A stretch of 64,000 nt of DNA, from NCBI RefSeq assembly GCF_000615945.1, contig NZ_BAMO01000021.1, positions 1 to 64,000 of the forward strand, read 5' to 3'. The first letter of the stretch is position 1. Each line of letters opens with the position of its first letter. This DNA is from Caldalkalibacillus mannanilyticus JCM 10596. GTDB taxonomy: Bacteria; Bacillota; Bacilli; Caldalkalibacillales; JCM-10596. Under the pieces are notes generated by a model. That model was given only the letters and a program-made list of their open reading frames with translations. It was not told the origin of the DNA and made no database searches. This document shows, piece after piece, positions 1 through 9,837 of this stretch. Position numbers and translations under genes: made by a program.

Positions 1-125
1 CCTGCTCCTTGGTTCATTCCACCAGCACCTTGCATTCCAAGCCCTGCTCCTCGGTTCATTCCACCAGCACCAGGCGTTCCTAACCCTACTCCTCGGTTCA
101 TTCCACCAGCACCTTGCATTCCAAA
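1..125 (-). repeat. 42-bp tandem coding repeat
   Basis: Three successive 42-bp units (1-41, 42-83, 84-125) and a partial fourth (126-141) encode 14-residue Gly/Met/Asn-rich repeats of the lipoprotein. Units differ at a few positions, for example GMQ against GTP. The array continues out of the window, so its copy number is unknown. Confidence 0.9.
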
Positions 126-524
126 CCCTACTCCTCGGTTCGTATCGCCCATGTTTGTCCTAGCTCCATGCATACGTGGACCAGCTCCACCAAAGAGGGT
201 TCCGCCTCTAGGAGCTTGAATTGTTCCACGATTCAACGTATCTCCTCCTGTTACTCCAATACGTTCACGTGTTTGATTCGTCCCCATTCTATTTCCAAAC
301 AATCCACCTCGTGTATCATTTCCTAATGCCCCAGGTTGTCTATCTCCTAATAATCCAGGTTGCCTCGTTCCAAACTGTGTTCCTCTATCTTGATGAACAC
401 CGGTACCACGAAATCCTCTTTCATCCATAGCACCACGATCTGCGGCAGGAGCACAAGCAATAGCTGTTGACATTGTTAAAGCGATTGTTAACCCTAAAGC
501 TGCTTTTTTAATGGCTTTTTTCAT
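1..524 (-). CDS. Repeat-containing lipoprotein, partial (possible spore lipoprotein)
   Basis: The gene starts at ATG 524 behind a strong AGGAGGTG and runs off the left edge of the window, so the C-terminus is missing. The N-terminus is a lysine-rich signal peptide ending in a lipobox-like A-I-A-C at about residues 23-26, so the product should be a membrane-anchored lipoprotein. The mature part is rich in Gly, Arg, Asn and Thr, and passes into 14-residue repeats of the type GMQGAGGMNRGAGL. In Bacillus subtilis safA is followed by coxA, a YhcN/YlaJ-type cortex lipoprotein. The position here, downstream of safA and a CotS-like gene, suggests a similar spore role, but the visible part has no diagnostic YhcN domain. 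Confidence 0.75.
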   Translation of the reverse strand, partial: MKKAIKKAALGLTIALTMSTAIACAPAADRGAMDERGFRGTGVHQDRGTQFGTRQPGLLGDRQPGALGNDTRGGLFGNRMGTNQTRERIGVTGGDTLNRGTIQAPRGGTLFGGAGPRMHGARTNMGDTNRGVGFGMQGAGGMNRGVGLGTPGAGGMNRGAGLGMQGAGGMNQGA

Positions 525-580
525 GAAAAAGCACCTCCTTCACACATTATGATGGTGAAATTGAGATGCTTTTAATCGAG

Positions 581-1615
581 TTAAATATTCCTATTCATAC
601 ACGTCTGTACAAACCTTCTTCTTTTCTCCCAGTTCTGGTCTAATGAGAGCATATAACTGCGAACGCGTTCTGGATGAAATCCCCCATGATTTTTCCACAG
701 TCCTAACCATTCCCTGAATAAATCGTTAGGATAGACTAATAAGAGAGGGATGATTTTTTTTTCCATTGGATGCAGGCTATAAATCGAGCTATATGTATAA
801 ATCAATTCTTCTACTGTATCAAAGGACCATTCAAATTCGTTAGAAATCCGATTAATAAACTGGACAACATCCAGAAGAGGAGGGGCATAATCGGCAAGGT
901 CGTAATCCAGCAAATAATAATATTGTCCTTTCATGGTTAAGAAATTATGTGGTGCGACATCTAAGTGAGCCATCTGACGCTCCCATTGAGCTTGTTCTTC
1001 TAAAAATAAGAGATACGCTTTAGGTACGTGTGTTAAGGTCCATTCCGCCCAGTGTATAGCTTCTTCATAATAACGTGCCATGGCTTGGCGTATCCCACCC
1101 ATGCTTTCTACTCCTGTATGTTCATGTGCTTTGTGAAAAGGTTGAAGAGAGCGAACAAATAACTGGAGACGTTGGTTCCACTTTTCAAGCAACTGCGAAC
1201 GAAAAGGGATCACCTGCTTTTTTCCATAAATTCCTCCACTCTTTAAATGAAAGTGAGCTAACAATTTTATACAATCCTTAACCTGTTTCCAATTAGATGG
1301 ATCAATGATTTCTCCAGGAATAAATGGCATGATTCCAAATACCTTTTGCTGGTTAGGAATCCTATTTATACTTGTATTTCTTATGTTTTTAACAAAAGGA
1401 ATCATCCCTTTTGTTCCTCTTTCGATCACTTGCTCAGTAAATTTTTCTTGCCATCGTAAGGTTTCTTCGTCCTCATAAGTCTTCAGTACATATTTTTCTC
1501 TCTCTGTTTCAACCAAGAAAACATGATCATTCTTCATATTTGTTAGCTTGGTAACTTGCATAAGATATTGCTCTTCAAACAGTTTTATTAAGAGCGAAGC
1601 ATCGAATGAACTCAT
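581..1615 (-). CDS. CotS-family spore coat protein (kinase fold)
   Basis: The 344-residue product resembles the CotS/CotI/YutH group of spore coat proteins, which share the aminoglycoside phosphotransferase fold. An N-lobe-like region with a VLKTYE strand stands near residue 43. A catalytic-loop-like HLDVAPHNF (HxDxxxxN) follows in the C-lobe, then an LLDYDLADY segment in the place of the DFG-like aspartate. The catalytic residues look intact, so a real kinase activity is possible. The start ATG 1615 follows GGAGGTG. The gene lies between safA and the repeat lipoprotein with all three on the minus strand, a spore-coat neighbourhood. The family assignment rests on these motifs and the context. 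Confidence 0.72.
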   Translation of the reverse strand: MSSFDASLLIKLFEEQYLMQVTKLTNMKNDHVFLVETEREKYVLKTYEDEETLRWQEKFTEQVIERGTKGMIPFVKNIRNTSINRIPNQQKVFGIMPFIPGEIIDPSNWKQVKDCIKLLAHFHLKSGGIYGKKQVIPFRSQLLEKWNQRLQLFVRSLQPFHKAHEHTGVESMGGIRQAMARYYEEAIHWAEWTLTHVPKAYLLFLEEQAQWERQMAHLDVAPHNFLTMKGQYYYLLDYDLADYAPPLLDVVQFINRISNEFEWSFDTVEELIYTYSSIYSLHPMEKKIIPLLLVYPNDLFREWLGLWKNHGGFHPERVRSYMLSLDQNWEKRRRFVQTCMNRNI

Positions 1616-1636
1616 TGATCTAGCACCTCCAACCAG

Positions 1637-1712
1637 AAAAAAGCCCTTATAGTCATCCTATGAGTTAATCATCAAAAACATGATTTAGATCATAAGAGAA
1701 AAGGACTTTTTT
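1637..1712 (-). terminator. Terminator-like hairpin between safA and the CotS-like gene
   Basis: On the minus strand AAAAAAGTCCTT at the 5' side can pair with TAAGGGCTTTTTT at the 3' side, followed by a T run. The loop is long and contains an inner TTATG/CATA pairing, so the strength is uncertain. It would end the safA transcript. Confidence 0.5.
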
Positions 1713-1732
1713 CGTTGCTTAAAGAGATGGAA

Positions 1733-2730
1733 TTAGGATGACGAGTGAGAATCTCTCTTGTTACCACATCCACAATCTTTTGTATGTGGCATCGGCATAC
1801 CGCCACCATAGGGGCTTGTTAATGAAGGTACATAAGGACTCGGAGACATCCCCGGGTGCATAGGCTGGTGCATCTGATTCATTGGTTGCTGAGTAGAATG
1901 CATCGGTTGCTGTGTATACCCTGTTTGTGGATGAGTAACGGCTGGCATATAGGGATAGCCCGCTTGACAAGAGGAAGGCTGCATCCCTGGCATGCCCTGT
2001 ACAGCTCCTGGATACCCCATTTGATAAGCTGGGCTATACCCATAATGCGGTGAAGGAGGATATGGAGGGCATGGATGCTCCATTTGTTGTACTGGCATCG
2101 TTTTAATTGGCTTTTCCATCGGCTTTTCATAAGGAGGTTTATAAGGGAGCGGTTTAATTTCTGTTATCGGAGCCTTTGGTACTGGTGGAGGTGGAAGCGT
2201 TGGTTTCACCTCTTCTATAGGTAACATTTTCGGTGGTGCGGGCTTTGTTGTTACTTTCTCCTTCTGTTTCATCATTTCAAGCTCTACAGACCACGACTCG
2301 AGGAAATCAGGCTTTACCTCTTGCAAAAGATTTTTTAACACGTGTGGTGCTGTTTCCTTTAGCAACTGCTTTAATGCACCTGTTTTATCCTTGACTCCAA
2401 TCTCTTCCACTAGATCAACTTTGGGCTGCTCTTTGATTGGCTTATCCATTTTAGCCATTTCACCCATGACATCAGCCTTTTCCATCTCTCCTGCTTTTTT
2501 AGGCATCTCCTTTTTCCCTTTCACGTCTAATCCAGTTAAGGGCTTCTTGCCTTTTTTGCTGTCTTTTTTGGCTGGAACAGCGAGGTTGGAATTTTGATTT
2601 TCATACCAGGCATAATCATGTCAGGATCACTCAAATGAGCATTTGCCTGTTTTAAGCTTTCAAAATCCACTCCATATTTCTCAGCCAAATTCCAAAGTGT
2701 GTCACCTTTTTGTACAATGTGAATTTTCAC
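1733..2730 (-). CDS. safA: SafA spore coat morphogenetic protein, split by a -1 frame change
   Basis: SafA directs inner spore coat assembly. The first part (2536-2730, GTG start behind AAGGAGG) is a 64-residue LysM module beginning MKIHIVQKGDTLWNLAEKYG, closely like the SafA N-terminus. It ends in a stop at 2536. The second part (1733-2524) is a 263-residue Pro/Met/Tyr/Gln-rich region ending in DCGCGN, typical of the SafA C-terminal region. It lies in the -1 frame, has no good ribosome-binding site of its own, and stays open upstream across the LysM end. Joined, the two give about 332 residues. Two in-frame heptamers A_AAA_AAG (transcript order, forward 2563-2569 and 2551-2557) lie in the overlap. 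Either an A-run base is missing from the sequence or the ribosome shifts -1 here. safA follows pheA in this order in Bacillus also. Confidence 0.85.
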
Positions 2731-2773
2731 TTTTGAATTTCCTCCTTAAACATAAGTCCATACCATCATATGC

Positions 2774-3682
2774 TTAAGTGGGCAATTTGCTCATCGTTTT
2801 TGGTAAAAAACATGGATAGCTACCTAAATAACGTACCTGACAGCCCAGCGCTTCAATTTCCGAGATAGCTCCAGGCAATAAAACATCATCCATAATCTGC
2901 TCAATGTCAATAAAAAAGAAATAACTGCCTAGACATTTTTTCGTCGGTCTAGATTCGATCCTAGATAAATTTAGCTTTCTCCAAGCAAAAGCAGAGAGGA
3001 CTTGATGAAGAGCACCCGGATAGTCCTCTGGAAGAGTAATTAAGATTGTTGTTTTGCCTGAGTGTTTCGCTTCCTCTTGCTTGATCTCAGCCATCACCTT
3101 CCTGCCTACAAGGACAAAACGAGTAAAGTTATTCTCATAATCTTCAATTTCTGCGGCGCGAATCAAGCATTGATTCAGTTCAGCCGCCAGTTGAGTTCCA
3201 ATTGCCAGATACTTGTGTTCAGGATGCTTCGCCACCCACCCAACAGCGTCCGATGTGCTTTTCATATACTCAATCGTACTATTAGGGCAATGCTTCCGAA
3301 TAAATTCGTGACATTGGGCAATGGCATGAGGATGAGAAAAGATGGTTTCTATTTCTTTCAATTCTAAATGCTCATGATTCGGATGGATAATAGCAAATTG
3401 ACTAATAGGTAAGATTAATTCTGCTCGGATAGGTAAGTCCACCTGATGGATTAGCCAATCCAAGGTCATATTGACAGAACCCTCTATTGAATTTTCAATG
3501 GGAACCATGGCAAAATCGACCTCGTCCTTTTGACAAGAACTTAAACAATCTGGAATGGTTACTTTCGGAATCATCTCTATGCTTTGTTCCTTTGAAAAAG
3601 AAAGATAGTGATGACACAGTTTTCGTAATGCCTCTTCTGTAAATGTTCCACTCGGTCCTAAGTAAGCTATTCGGTATGACAC
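2774..3682 (-). CDS. pheA: Prephenate dehydratase
   Basis: PheA converts prephenate to phenylpyruvate in phenylalanine synthesis in the cytoplasm. The 302-residue protein starts YRIAYLGPSGTFTEEA, the family's N-terminal signature. It has the periplasmic-binding-like catalytic region and a C-terminal ACT regulatory domain with ESRPTKKCLGSYFFFIDIE, the phenylalanine-binding site. The start is GTG 3682 behind AGGAG. It follows thrB by about 40 bases and may be cotranscribed with hom-thrC-thrB. safA follows downstream. Confidence 0.93.
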   Translation of the reverse strand: MSYRIAYLGPSGTFTEEALRKLCHHYLSFSKEQSIEMIPKVTIPDCLSSCQKDEVDFAMVPIENSIEGSVNMTLDWLIHQVDLPIRAELILPISQFAIIHPNHEHLELKEIETIFSHPHAIAQCHEFIRKHCPNSTIEYMKSTSDAVGWVAKHPEHKYLAIGTQLAAELNQCLIRAAEIEDYENNFTRFVLVGRKVMAEIKQEEAKHSGKTTILITLPEDYPGALHQVLSAFAWRKLNLSRIESRPTKKCLGSYFFFIDIEQIMDDVLLPGAISEIEALGCQVRYLGSYPCFLPKTMSKLPT

Positions 3683-3723
3683 TCTCTTTTCACTCCTACA
3701 TTTTATCTCTATTCATTCATCTA

Positions 3724-4665
3724 TTACGTTCTAACCGCCACTCGCTGGACAGAGAATCCCTCTTGATCAACGGCCAGAGGAAAGACTTCAACAGTGTGGC
3801 CAGCAATCGTCATAACGTTTCTCATTTCATTCACTACTTGTTCATGATCTTCTACTTCTTCCATTAAGCCCAAAACCGTTGGTCCTGCACCGCTTATCAC
3901 AAAACCTATCATATTCAGCTCATCCTGTCTACGCAGAAGTTCCTCAAATCCAGGGATCAATTGACTGCGATAAGGCTGATGGAGAGCATCCTGTAGCCCC
4001 ATCTTCATTCCTGCACGATTTCCAGTCATTAAGGAGGATACCAGCATCCCATAGCGGCTTAAATTATAAATCGCATCTTGTTTAGGATATTGTTCCGGCA
4101 GCAGATTTCTCGCCAGAGCAGTAGATAGTGTGTAAGACGGGATCGCTGCAATCCATTTCCATTGGATAGGAAAGGATTGCTTATGGTAGACGACTTTCTT
4201 TTGATCCCAATCGACACTTGCCATCACTACTCCACCTAAAAGAGAGGCCCCGACATTATCGGGGTGTCCCTCTTCCTCTGTTGCCAGCCACAATAGTTCT
4301 TCTATTGTAAACGGATGACCTAATAGTTCATTGGCTATCACCAAACCGCCAACATAAGCTGATGCACTGCTTCCAAGACCTCGAGTCAAAGGAATCTCAC
4401 TGCTTACTTCGATACGAAGCTGCGGAGGGTTCTGGTTACATAAAGAATAGAGCCGAAGAATAGCTTGTAAAATTAAATTATCTTCTTCAGAAATCTCCAG
4501 CCCCTCTAAATCCTTCCCTTTCCAGACGAAATGTGTCTTTTCCGCTTTTTCTACCTCTAAAGTTAGATACAATTGTAGAGCAATTCCGATGCTGTCAAAG
4601 CCTGAGCCTAGATTGGCTGTACTAGCAGGAACTCTGACAATCATCCTTTCTTCAGCTAGCGACAT
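3724..4665 (-). CDS. thrB: Homoserine kinase
   Basis: ThrB phosphorylates homoserine to O-phosphohomoserine, the substrate of threonine synthase. It is a 313-residue GHMP kinase. VRVPASTANLGSGFDS near the N-terminus is the family start, and PLTRGLGSSASAYVGG is the glycine-rich ATP loop. The C-terminal GAGPTVLGL motif is present. ATG 4665 follows the thrC stop directly and has GGAGGGG about six bases upstream, so it is preferred over the internal ATG at residue 8. Translation is probably coupled to thrC. Confidence 0.94.
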   Translation of the reverse strand: MSLAEERMIVRVPASTANLGSGFDSIGIALQLYLTLEVEKAEKTHFVWKGKDLEGLEISEEDNLILQAILRLYSLCNQNPPQLRIEVSSEIPLTRGLGSSASAYVGGLVIANELLGHPFTIEELLWLATEEEGHPDNVGASLLGGVVMASVDWDQKKVVYHKQSFPIQWKWIAAIPSYTLSTALARNLLPEQYPKQDAIYNLSRYGMLVSSLMTGNRAGMKMGLQDALHQPYRSQLIPGFEELLRRQDELNMIGFVISGAGPTVLGLMEEVEDHEQVVNEMRNVMTIAGHTVEVFPLAVDQEGFSVQRVAVRT

Positions 4666-5724
4666 CTAAACCCCTCCACTAGCAAAGATGGTTTGTACCA
4701 ATTCTTCTTCCGTGCCTTGAATCGCTTTTGGGTTTTCTTTGATTTTCTCCATCGCACTTGTAGGATCTTTGAGCCCATTTCCTGTTAGGATACAAACAAT
4801 GGTACTACCGGCTGGAATATCTCCTTGTTTATGTCGTTTCAGAATCCCTGCTACTGAGGCAGCAGAAGCTGGCTCACAGAAAACCCCTTCTTTTTCAGCA
4901 AGTGTATAGTATGCCGCTCTTATCTCCTCATCAGTGACAAAATCAATCATTCCACCAGACTCATCCCTCGCTTGAACAGCATACTCCCAGCTTGCCGGAT
5001 TTCCTATACGAATCGCAGTAGCAAAAGTATCTGGCTCTTTGATCACTTCGTTTTTCACAATCGCAGCGGCACCTTCTGCCTCAAAGCCCCACATTTTAGG
5101 TTTACTTGTGCTTAACTGGTGGTTGAAGGCTTCTTTAAACCCTTTCCAATACGCTGTAATATTGCCTGCATTCCCTACAGGCAAAGCAAAGATATCAGGA
5201 GCCTTTCCAAGCTGCTCTATAATCTCATAAGAGCCTGTTTTTTGTCCTTCAATTCGATAAGGATTGACAGAGTTCACTAATTGAATAGGGTGCGATTCAC
5301 TTAGCTTTTTGACAAGGTCCAGTGCCTGATCAAAGTTCCCCTTGATCGGAATAATTTCTGCTCCATACATGATCGCCTGTGCCAGTTTCCCCATTGCCAC
5401 ATAACCATCTGGGATAACGACATAACATTTTAACCCTGCTTTAGCCGCATATGCCGCAGCCGATGCAGATGTATTTCCTGTAGAGGCACAAATAATTGCC
5501 TTAGCCCCTTCTTCTTTTGCTTTGGCTACTGCCATGACCATCCCACGATCTTTAAAAGATCCTGTAGGATTTAACCCTTCAAGCTTCAAGTAAATCTGAG
5601 CTGATAGCTCCTTTGACAGATTCTCTGCATGTACCAAAGGCGTATTTCCTTCTCCTAAGCTTAGTTTAGGGGTTTGTTCTGTTACTGGTAAATATTGCGC
5701 GTATTTTGCTAATAATCCACTCAT
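4666..5724 (-). CDS. thrC: Threonine synthase
   Basis: This PLP enzyme converts O-phosphohomoserine to threonine. The 352-residue length is normal. [14 protein letters not shown] holds the PLP lysine, and [17 protein letters not shown] and the C-terminal TGNGLKDP are phosphate/cofactor-binding signatures. It lies one base after hom and directly before thrB, the conserved hom-thrC-thrB order. Confidence 0.95.
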   Translation of the reverse strand: MSGLLAKYAQYLPVTEQTPKLSLGEGNTPLVHAENLSKELSAQIYLKLEGLNPTGSFKDRGMVMAVAKAKEEGAKAIICASTGNTSASAAAYAAKAGLKCYVVIPDGYVAMGKLAQAIMYGAEIIPIKGNFDQALDLVKKLSESHPIQLVNSVNPYRIEGQKTGSYEIIEQLGKAPDIFALPVGNAGNITAYWKGFKEAFNHQLSTSKPKMWGFEAEGAAAIVKNEVIKEPDTFATAIRIGNPASWEYAVQARDESGGMIDFVTDEEIRAAYYTLAEKEGVFCEPASAASVAGILKRHKQGDIPAGSTIVCILTGNGLKDPTSAMEKIKENPKAIQGTEEELVQTIFASGGV

Positions 5725-5725
5725 T

Positions 5726-7030
5726 CTATAGTTCCTCTCCTTCTACCGCATAACAACTAGCTACGTGATCAATATGCTGATCCTGTTTCACTTGCTCCAA
5801 CCATTTTTCAAGCGCAGCGAGCGATATTGTGTGTGTAATGATCACAATCTCAGCTTTGTCGTTTTCTATTTCTTTTTGGTATATTTGTGAGATACTCATA
5901 TCTAAATCTGCTAATGATCTTGTAATCGAAGCTAACACCCCTGGTTGATCATGGACAACAAGGCGGATAAAGTAGCGATTCAAGACGCTTTCCTGTGGCT
6001 TTAATTTTTTCTCTCTATAAGGGGCTACCATGCCACGTCCGTTTACACCAAGCTTTAAATTTTTCACGACCGTAACGAGGTCAGAAACAACAGCAGTTGC
6101 TGTAGGCAATTCTCCAGCTCCAGGACCATAGAACATGGTTTCTCCTACGGCTTCTCCATAAACATACACGGCATTAAATACACCATTTACATGCGCTAAT
6201 GGATGCGATTTATGGACAAATGTAGGTTGAACGGAAAGCTCGATTCCTTGATCATTGCGATCAGCAATGCCAAGAAGCTTCATTTCATATCCAAAAGATT
6301 TTCCATACTCAAGATCCTCTTTCGATACTTGTGAGATTCCTCGAACCTTTACCTCATCTAAAGAAACTTCCGTATGGAAGCCTAACGTTCCTAGAATGGC
6401 TAGCTTTCTGGCAGCATCTAAGCCCTCTACATCAGAGGTTGGATCTGCCTCTGCATAGCCAAGTGCTTGCGCTTGCTGTAGGCAATCATCGTAGGACAAG
6501 CCTTCCTTAGACATTCTCGTTAACATATAGTTTGTCGTCCCATTCAATATCCCCATCATTTTACGCACTCGATCTGAAGCAAAACCTTCGACTAACGCTC
6601 GAATAATCGGGATACCACCGGCTACACTCGCTTCATAGAAAAGGTCGCAGCCATTCTGACTAGCCAGCGTTAAGAGCTCAGCTCCATGAATCGCCATGAG
6701 GTCCTTATTCGCGGTAATGACATGTTTCTTTTGCTGTAAAGCCTGCGATATATAATGACGGGCTTTTTCTACTCCACCGATAACTTCAATGACAATATCA
6801 ATATCAGGGTTGTGGATCACGTCCTCAGCATGCAGCGTAAGGACCCCTTCTTCTACATCGAGAGAACGGGACTTCTCCAGCGATTGAACAACAATCTTTT
6901 CAACCTTGATCCTACAGCCTGTTTGATGGACAAGATCATCCTGATGCTGCTGAATTATGCGTACGACACCTGTCCCCACTGTACCAAAACCTAATAATCC
7001 TACTTTAATTTCCTTATTATAGTCCATCAT
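5726..7030 (-). CDS. hom: Homoserine dehydrogenase
   Basis: Hom reduces aspartate semialdehyde to homoserine with NAD(P)H, the branch point to threonine and methionine. The 434 residues comprise a Rossmann domain ([14 protein letters not shown]), the catalytic domain with [14 protein letters not shown] and [12 protein letters not shown], and a C-terminal ACT domain (about 350-430) for feedback control. It is the first gene of hom-thrC-thrB. No leader or riboswitch is evident in the short space upstream. Confidence 0.95.
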   Translation of the reverse strand: MMDYNKEIKVGLLGFGTVGTGVVRIIQQHQDDLVHQTGCRIKVEKIVVQSLEKSRSLDVEEGVLTLHAEDVIHNPDIDIVIEVIGGVEKARHYISQALQQKKHVITANKDLMAIHGAELLTLASQNGCDLFYEASVAGGIPIIRALVEGFASDRVRKMMGILNGTTNYMLTRMSKEGLSYDDCLQQAQALGYAEADPTSDVEGLDAARKLAILGTLGFHTEVSLDEVKVRGISQVSKEDLEYGKSFGYEMKLLGIADRNDQGIELSVQPTFVHKSHPLAHVNGVFNAVYVYGEAVGETMFYGPGAGELPTATAVVSDLVTVVKNLKLGVNGRGMVAPYREKKLKPQESVLNRYFIRLVVHDQPGVLASITRSLADLDMSISQIYQKEIENDKAEIVIITHTISLAALEKWLEQVKQDQHIDHVASCYAVEGEEL

Positions 7031-7107
7031 ATGAAAAACTCCTATCCTTTTTTATAAATTTTCTGTACTTTTTTGACGATTCTTCTTTTAGAAGAAGATT
7101 TTGCACT

Positions 7108-7557
7108 TTATCCTTGACCTACCAAGATGACCTTTTGGACTCCATCTAAATGTCTAAGTTCTTCACTTAATTCCGTTGCACTTAGATCCATTTGTGCAGT
7201 TTCTATGGTTAAGACTACGTTCGCTAATCCCTGGATAGGAATCGTCTGATTAATGGTCAAGACATTTCCTCTTCTACTGGCGATAAAGCTAAGCATTTGA
7301 GATAATATTCCTGAACGATGCTCTAAGTTTAGAGACACGGTCATAATCTTCTGTTTCATCATCGCATTAAAAGGAAAAACAGCGTCTTTGTACTTATAAA
7401 AAGCACTCCGGCTTAGTCCTACTTTGTCTACCGCTTCTTGAATGGTTTCAACATCTCCTCTTTCCAGAATTTTTTTTGCCTCAATGGCTTTTTGAATGGA
7501 TTCTGGCAAAATATCCGAGCGAATTAAGTAAAAGGTTTCTTTGTTTGCCCCCATCAC
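7108..7557 (-). CDS. pheB: ACT domain protein PheB
   Basis: The 149-residue protein matches Bacillus PheB (YsxA family). The N-terminal half contains a helix-turn-helix-like segment (QEAVDKVGLSRSAFYKYKD), and the C-terminal half is an ACT domain (about 72-147). PheB has no demonstrated enzyme activity; an amino-acid-sensing regulatory role is usually proposed. It lies between obg and hom, as in Bacillus. The obg terminator separates it from obg, so it probably has its own promoter. Confidence 0.85.
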   Translation of the reverse strand: MMGANKETFYLIRSDILPESIQKAIEAKKILERGDVETIQEAVDKVGLSRSAFYKYKDAVFPFNAMMKQKIMTVSLNLEHRSGILSQMLSFIASRRGNVLTINQTIPIQGLANVVLTIETAQMDLSATELSEELRHLDGVQKVILVGQG

Positions 7558-7671
7558 TTTTATGTCCTCCTGAAGTATACATTTGTATTTATATAATGGA
7601 CAATTATATCAGGTTATAAAAAGAGTGACAATAGGTTTCTGTATAGTAACCGCTTTCATTTACATTTTTTT

Positions 7672-7706
7672 AATAAAGTAGACTTCCATCGGATGGAGTT
7701 TTTACT
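7672..7706 (+). repeat. 35-bp palindromic repeat, copy A (downstream of obg)
   Basis: AATAAAGTAGACTTCCATCG and the bases that follow match the reverse complement of 9128-9162 at 32 of 35 positions. The core TCCATC-GATGGA is palindromic. The two copies flank obg in inverted orientation. Confidence 0.8.
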
Positions 7707-7728
7707 TATCCAAGGGTCAAACGGGATG

Positions 7729-7765
7729 AAAAAAAGAAGCACCTTATTTTTTAAGGGCTTCTTTT
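7729..7765 (-). terminator. Rho-independent terminator after obg
   Basis: On the minus strand AAAAGAAGCCCTTA pairs with TAAGGTGCTTCTTTT, followed by a T run, about 30 bases after the obg stop. Confidence 0.85.
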
Positions 7766-7795
7766 GTCCACCTTTAACAATGAACGCTTCTTATT

Positions 7796-9082
7796 CTAAT
7801 CAATAAATTCAAATTCAAAATCCATGATACGCACGGTATCTCCAGCCTCTGCCCCACGCGATCGTAATTCTTCATCTACTCCCATTAAACGAATCGTTCT
7901 CGCAAAGCGTCTAGCGGATTCTTCCGTTGTAAAGTTGGTCATCTTGAACAGTTTTTCAATACGATCTCCTTCAACAACAAAAATCTCATTGTCTTTATAG
8001 ACACGGAATCCTTTATCCTCTTCTGTAAAACGATACATGACATGGGCTTCTGGCTGTTCTTCAATCTCTTGTTCAAATGTGGTATGTGGTATGGAGTCTA
8101 AAAGATCGGCAATAGCATAGACTAACTCTTTTGTTCCTTCTTTGGTAACAGCTGAAATAGGAAAGATGGACGCTTCATCTCCAATCTGTCGACGAAACTC
8201 TTGTAGATTCCCTTCTGCCTCAGGGATATCCATCTTATTCGCTACGATAATCTGTTTTCTTTCTTCTAGACGGTAATTATAGAGCTTTAGCTCTTGGTTA
8301 ATTTGAAGGTAGTCCTGATAGGGATTACGCCCTTCTGAGCCAGACATATCGACTACATGCACAATAACCCTTGTCCGCTCAATATGCCTTAGAAATTGAT
8401 GACCTAATCCAACTCCCTGATGAGCTCCTTCAATCAAACCCGGTAAGTCAGCCATGACAAAGCTGCGCATATCCCCAACATCCACTAAACCTAAATTTGG
8501 CGTAAGAGTAGTAAAATGATAGGCTGCGATTTTGGGTTTTGCCGCTGATACTACAGAGAGTAAAGTCGATTTACCTACACTTGGAAAACCGACCAAGCCA
8601 ACATCAGCCAAAACCTTTAATTCTAACGAAATGTTACGCTCCTGCCCCGGCTCTCCATTTTCCGCTACATGAGGAGCAGGATTCTTATGAGTGGCAAAAC
8701 GGCAATTCCCTCTACCACCCCGTCCTCCTTTGGCAATGAGCGCACGTTGTCCATGATGTACCAAATCAGCAATCACTTCTTCTGTATCTTGATCTGTCAC
8801 CGTTGTGCCAGGAGGAACCCTGACAATCATGTCCTCGGCTCCGCTGCCATGCTGCCTTTTGGTACGTCCATTTTCACCAGCAGATGCTTTAAAATGCTTT
8901 TGATAGCGAAAATCCATCAATGTACGCAAGCCCTCATCCACTTCAAAGATGATATCTGCTCCATTTCCGCCATCTCCGCCTGCTGGTCCACCATCTGGAA
9001 CATACTTTTCACGGCGAAACGCAATCATCCCATTTCCGCCATTTCCAGCTTTTACGTATATATTTACCTTATCTACAAACAT
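7796..9082 (-). CDS. obg: GTPase Obg/CgtA
   Basis: Obg is an essential GTPase of ribosome assembly and, in Bacillus, of the general stress response and sporulation initiation. The 428-residue protein has the glycine-rich Obg fold (1-158), a G domain with [11 protein letters not shown] (G1), DLPGLIEGA (G3) and NKMD (G4), and a C-terminal OCT domain typical of Firmicutes. It follows spo0B, as in Bacillus. A terminator and palindromic repeat A lie downstream. Confidence 0.97.
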   Translation of the reverse strand: MFVDKVNIYVKAGNGGNGMIAFRREKYVPDGGPAGGDGGNGADIIFEVDEGLRTLMDFRYQKHFKASAGENGRTKRQHGSGAEDMIVRVPPGTTVTDQDTEEVIADLVHHGQRALIAKGGRGGRGNCRFATHKNPAPHVAENGEPGQERNISLELKVLADVGLVGFPSVGKSTLLSVVSAAKPKIAAYHFTTLTPNLGLVDVGDMRSFVMADLPGLIEGAHQGVGLGHQFLRHIERTRVIVHVVDMSGSEGRNPYQDYLQINQELKLYNYRLEERKQIIVANKMDIPEAEGNLQEFRRQIGDEASIFPISAVTKEGTKELVYAIADLLDSIPHTTFEQEIEEQPEAHVMYRFTEEDKGFRVYKDNEIFVVEGDRIEKLFKMTNFTTEESARRFARTIRLMGVDEELRSRGAEAGDTVRIMDFEFEFID

Positions 9083-9127
9083 GGTTTTTCACCTCATGGT
9101 ACATAACTTTTATCCATCGTTAGGTGG

Positions 9128-9162
9128 AGTAAAAACCCCATCTGATGGAAGTCTGCTTTATT
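9128..9162 (-). repeat. 35-bp palindromic repeat, copy B (between spo0B and obg)
   Basis: Its reverse complement matches 7672-7706 at 32 of 35 positions. Read on the minus strand, CTTCCATC-AGATGGGG-TTTTT has the form of a weak terminator directly after the spo0B stop, so it could attenuate spo0B-obg read-through. Confidence 0.75.
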
Positions 9163-9165
9163 CTT

Positions 9166-9726
9166 CTAGGGCTGTTGCTCTGCCACTATTTCGAAGTCGA
9201 ACTTCGACTCGTCATTCTCTCCTAGTACAAATGTACCTCGTTCTTTTTGAACCATTTCTTGAATTGCAGAAATGGCTTGCTTTGCCTCTTCGTTTTTCCA
9301 TTTTCCTATAAATTCAACGACCACAGCGATGTGCTTTTCTTTCACCTGAAAAAGAAAAGAAAGACGATTCTCAAATTGACATTCACAGTAGCTTTCCACC
9401 ATTTTTGTAATTGTAGAGAGCCAACTCAGTAGATAGGGATAGTTTACCCCAATCTTAGATATATCTGCATCATCATCTTCAATTTCTATATCTAACATGA
9501 TTTTTTCTTGAGTCCAATTGTATGTAAGCAGAAAATAAGAAAGATCTACGTCTCCTAGTTGCGAAATTTTTGATTCATAATGTGAATTAACAATCACAGA
9601 ATCCAAAAATTTTTGGGCTTGATCCATTTTACCCAAGCTTAAATACCCTTTAATAATCTGGATATGATTAAGCCAGTCATGTCGGTAATGTTTTAGATAT
9701 TCTATAAATTCTTGTTTTTTATTCAT
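9166..9726 (-). CDS. spo0B: Spo0B sporulation phosphotransferase
   Basis: Spo0B carries phosphate from Spo0F to Spo0A in the sporulation phosphorelay. The 186-residue protein has the SPOB four-helix region with HYRHDWLNHIQIIKGYLSLG. The histidine of RHDWLN corresponds to the phosphorylated residue. A degenerate ATPase-like C-terminal domain follows. It stands between rpmA and obg, the canonical position. The best-conserved part is the N-terminal dimerisation helix, as is usual in this fast-evolving family. Confidence 0.88.
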   Translation of the reverse strand: MNKKQEFIEYLKHYRHDWLNHIQIIKGYLSLGKMDQAQKFLDSVIVNSHYESKISQLGDVDLSYFLLTYNWTQEKIMLDIEIEDDDADISKIGVNYPYLLSWLSTITKMVESYCECQFENRLSFLFQVKEKHIAVVVEFIGKWKNEEAKQAISAIQEMVQKERGTFVLGENDESKFDFEIVAEQQP

Positions 9727-9837
9727 ATTCGTATCCTCCGTTGGATCTAAGGACCATTTGTTTGGTAGTTACTAACATTAATAATATACTAAACACGGTA
9801 GGATATCTAGACCATTCCTTCTAGTCTCTAGGAAAAA

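Noticed and set aside
1-141. CRISPR-like repeat array
   Set aside because: The 42-bp units are contiguous, in frame and have no spacers; they are coding repeats.
8669-9311. Plus-strand open frames opposite obg and spo0B
   Set aside because: They lie antisense to well-identified genes and show no protein-like family features.
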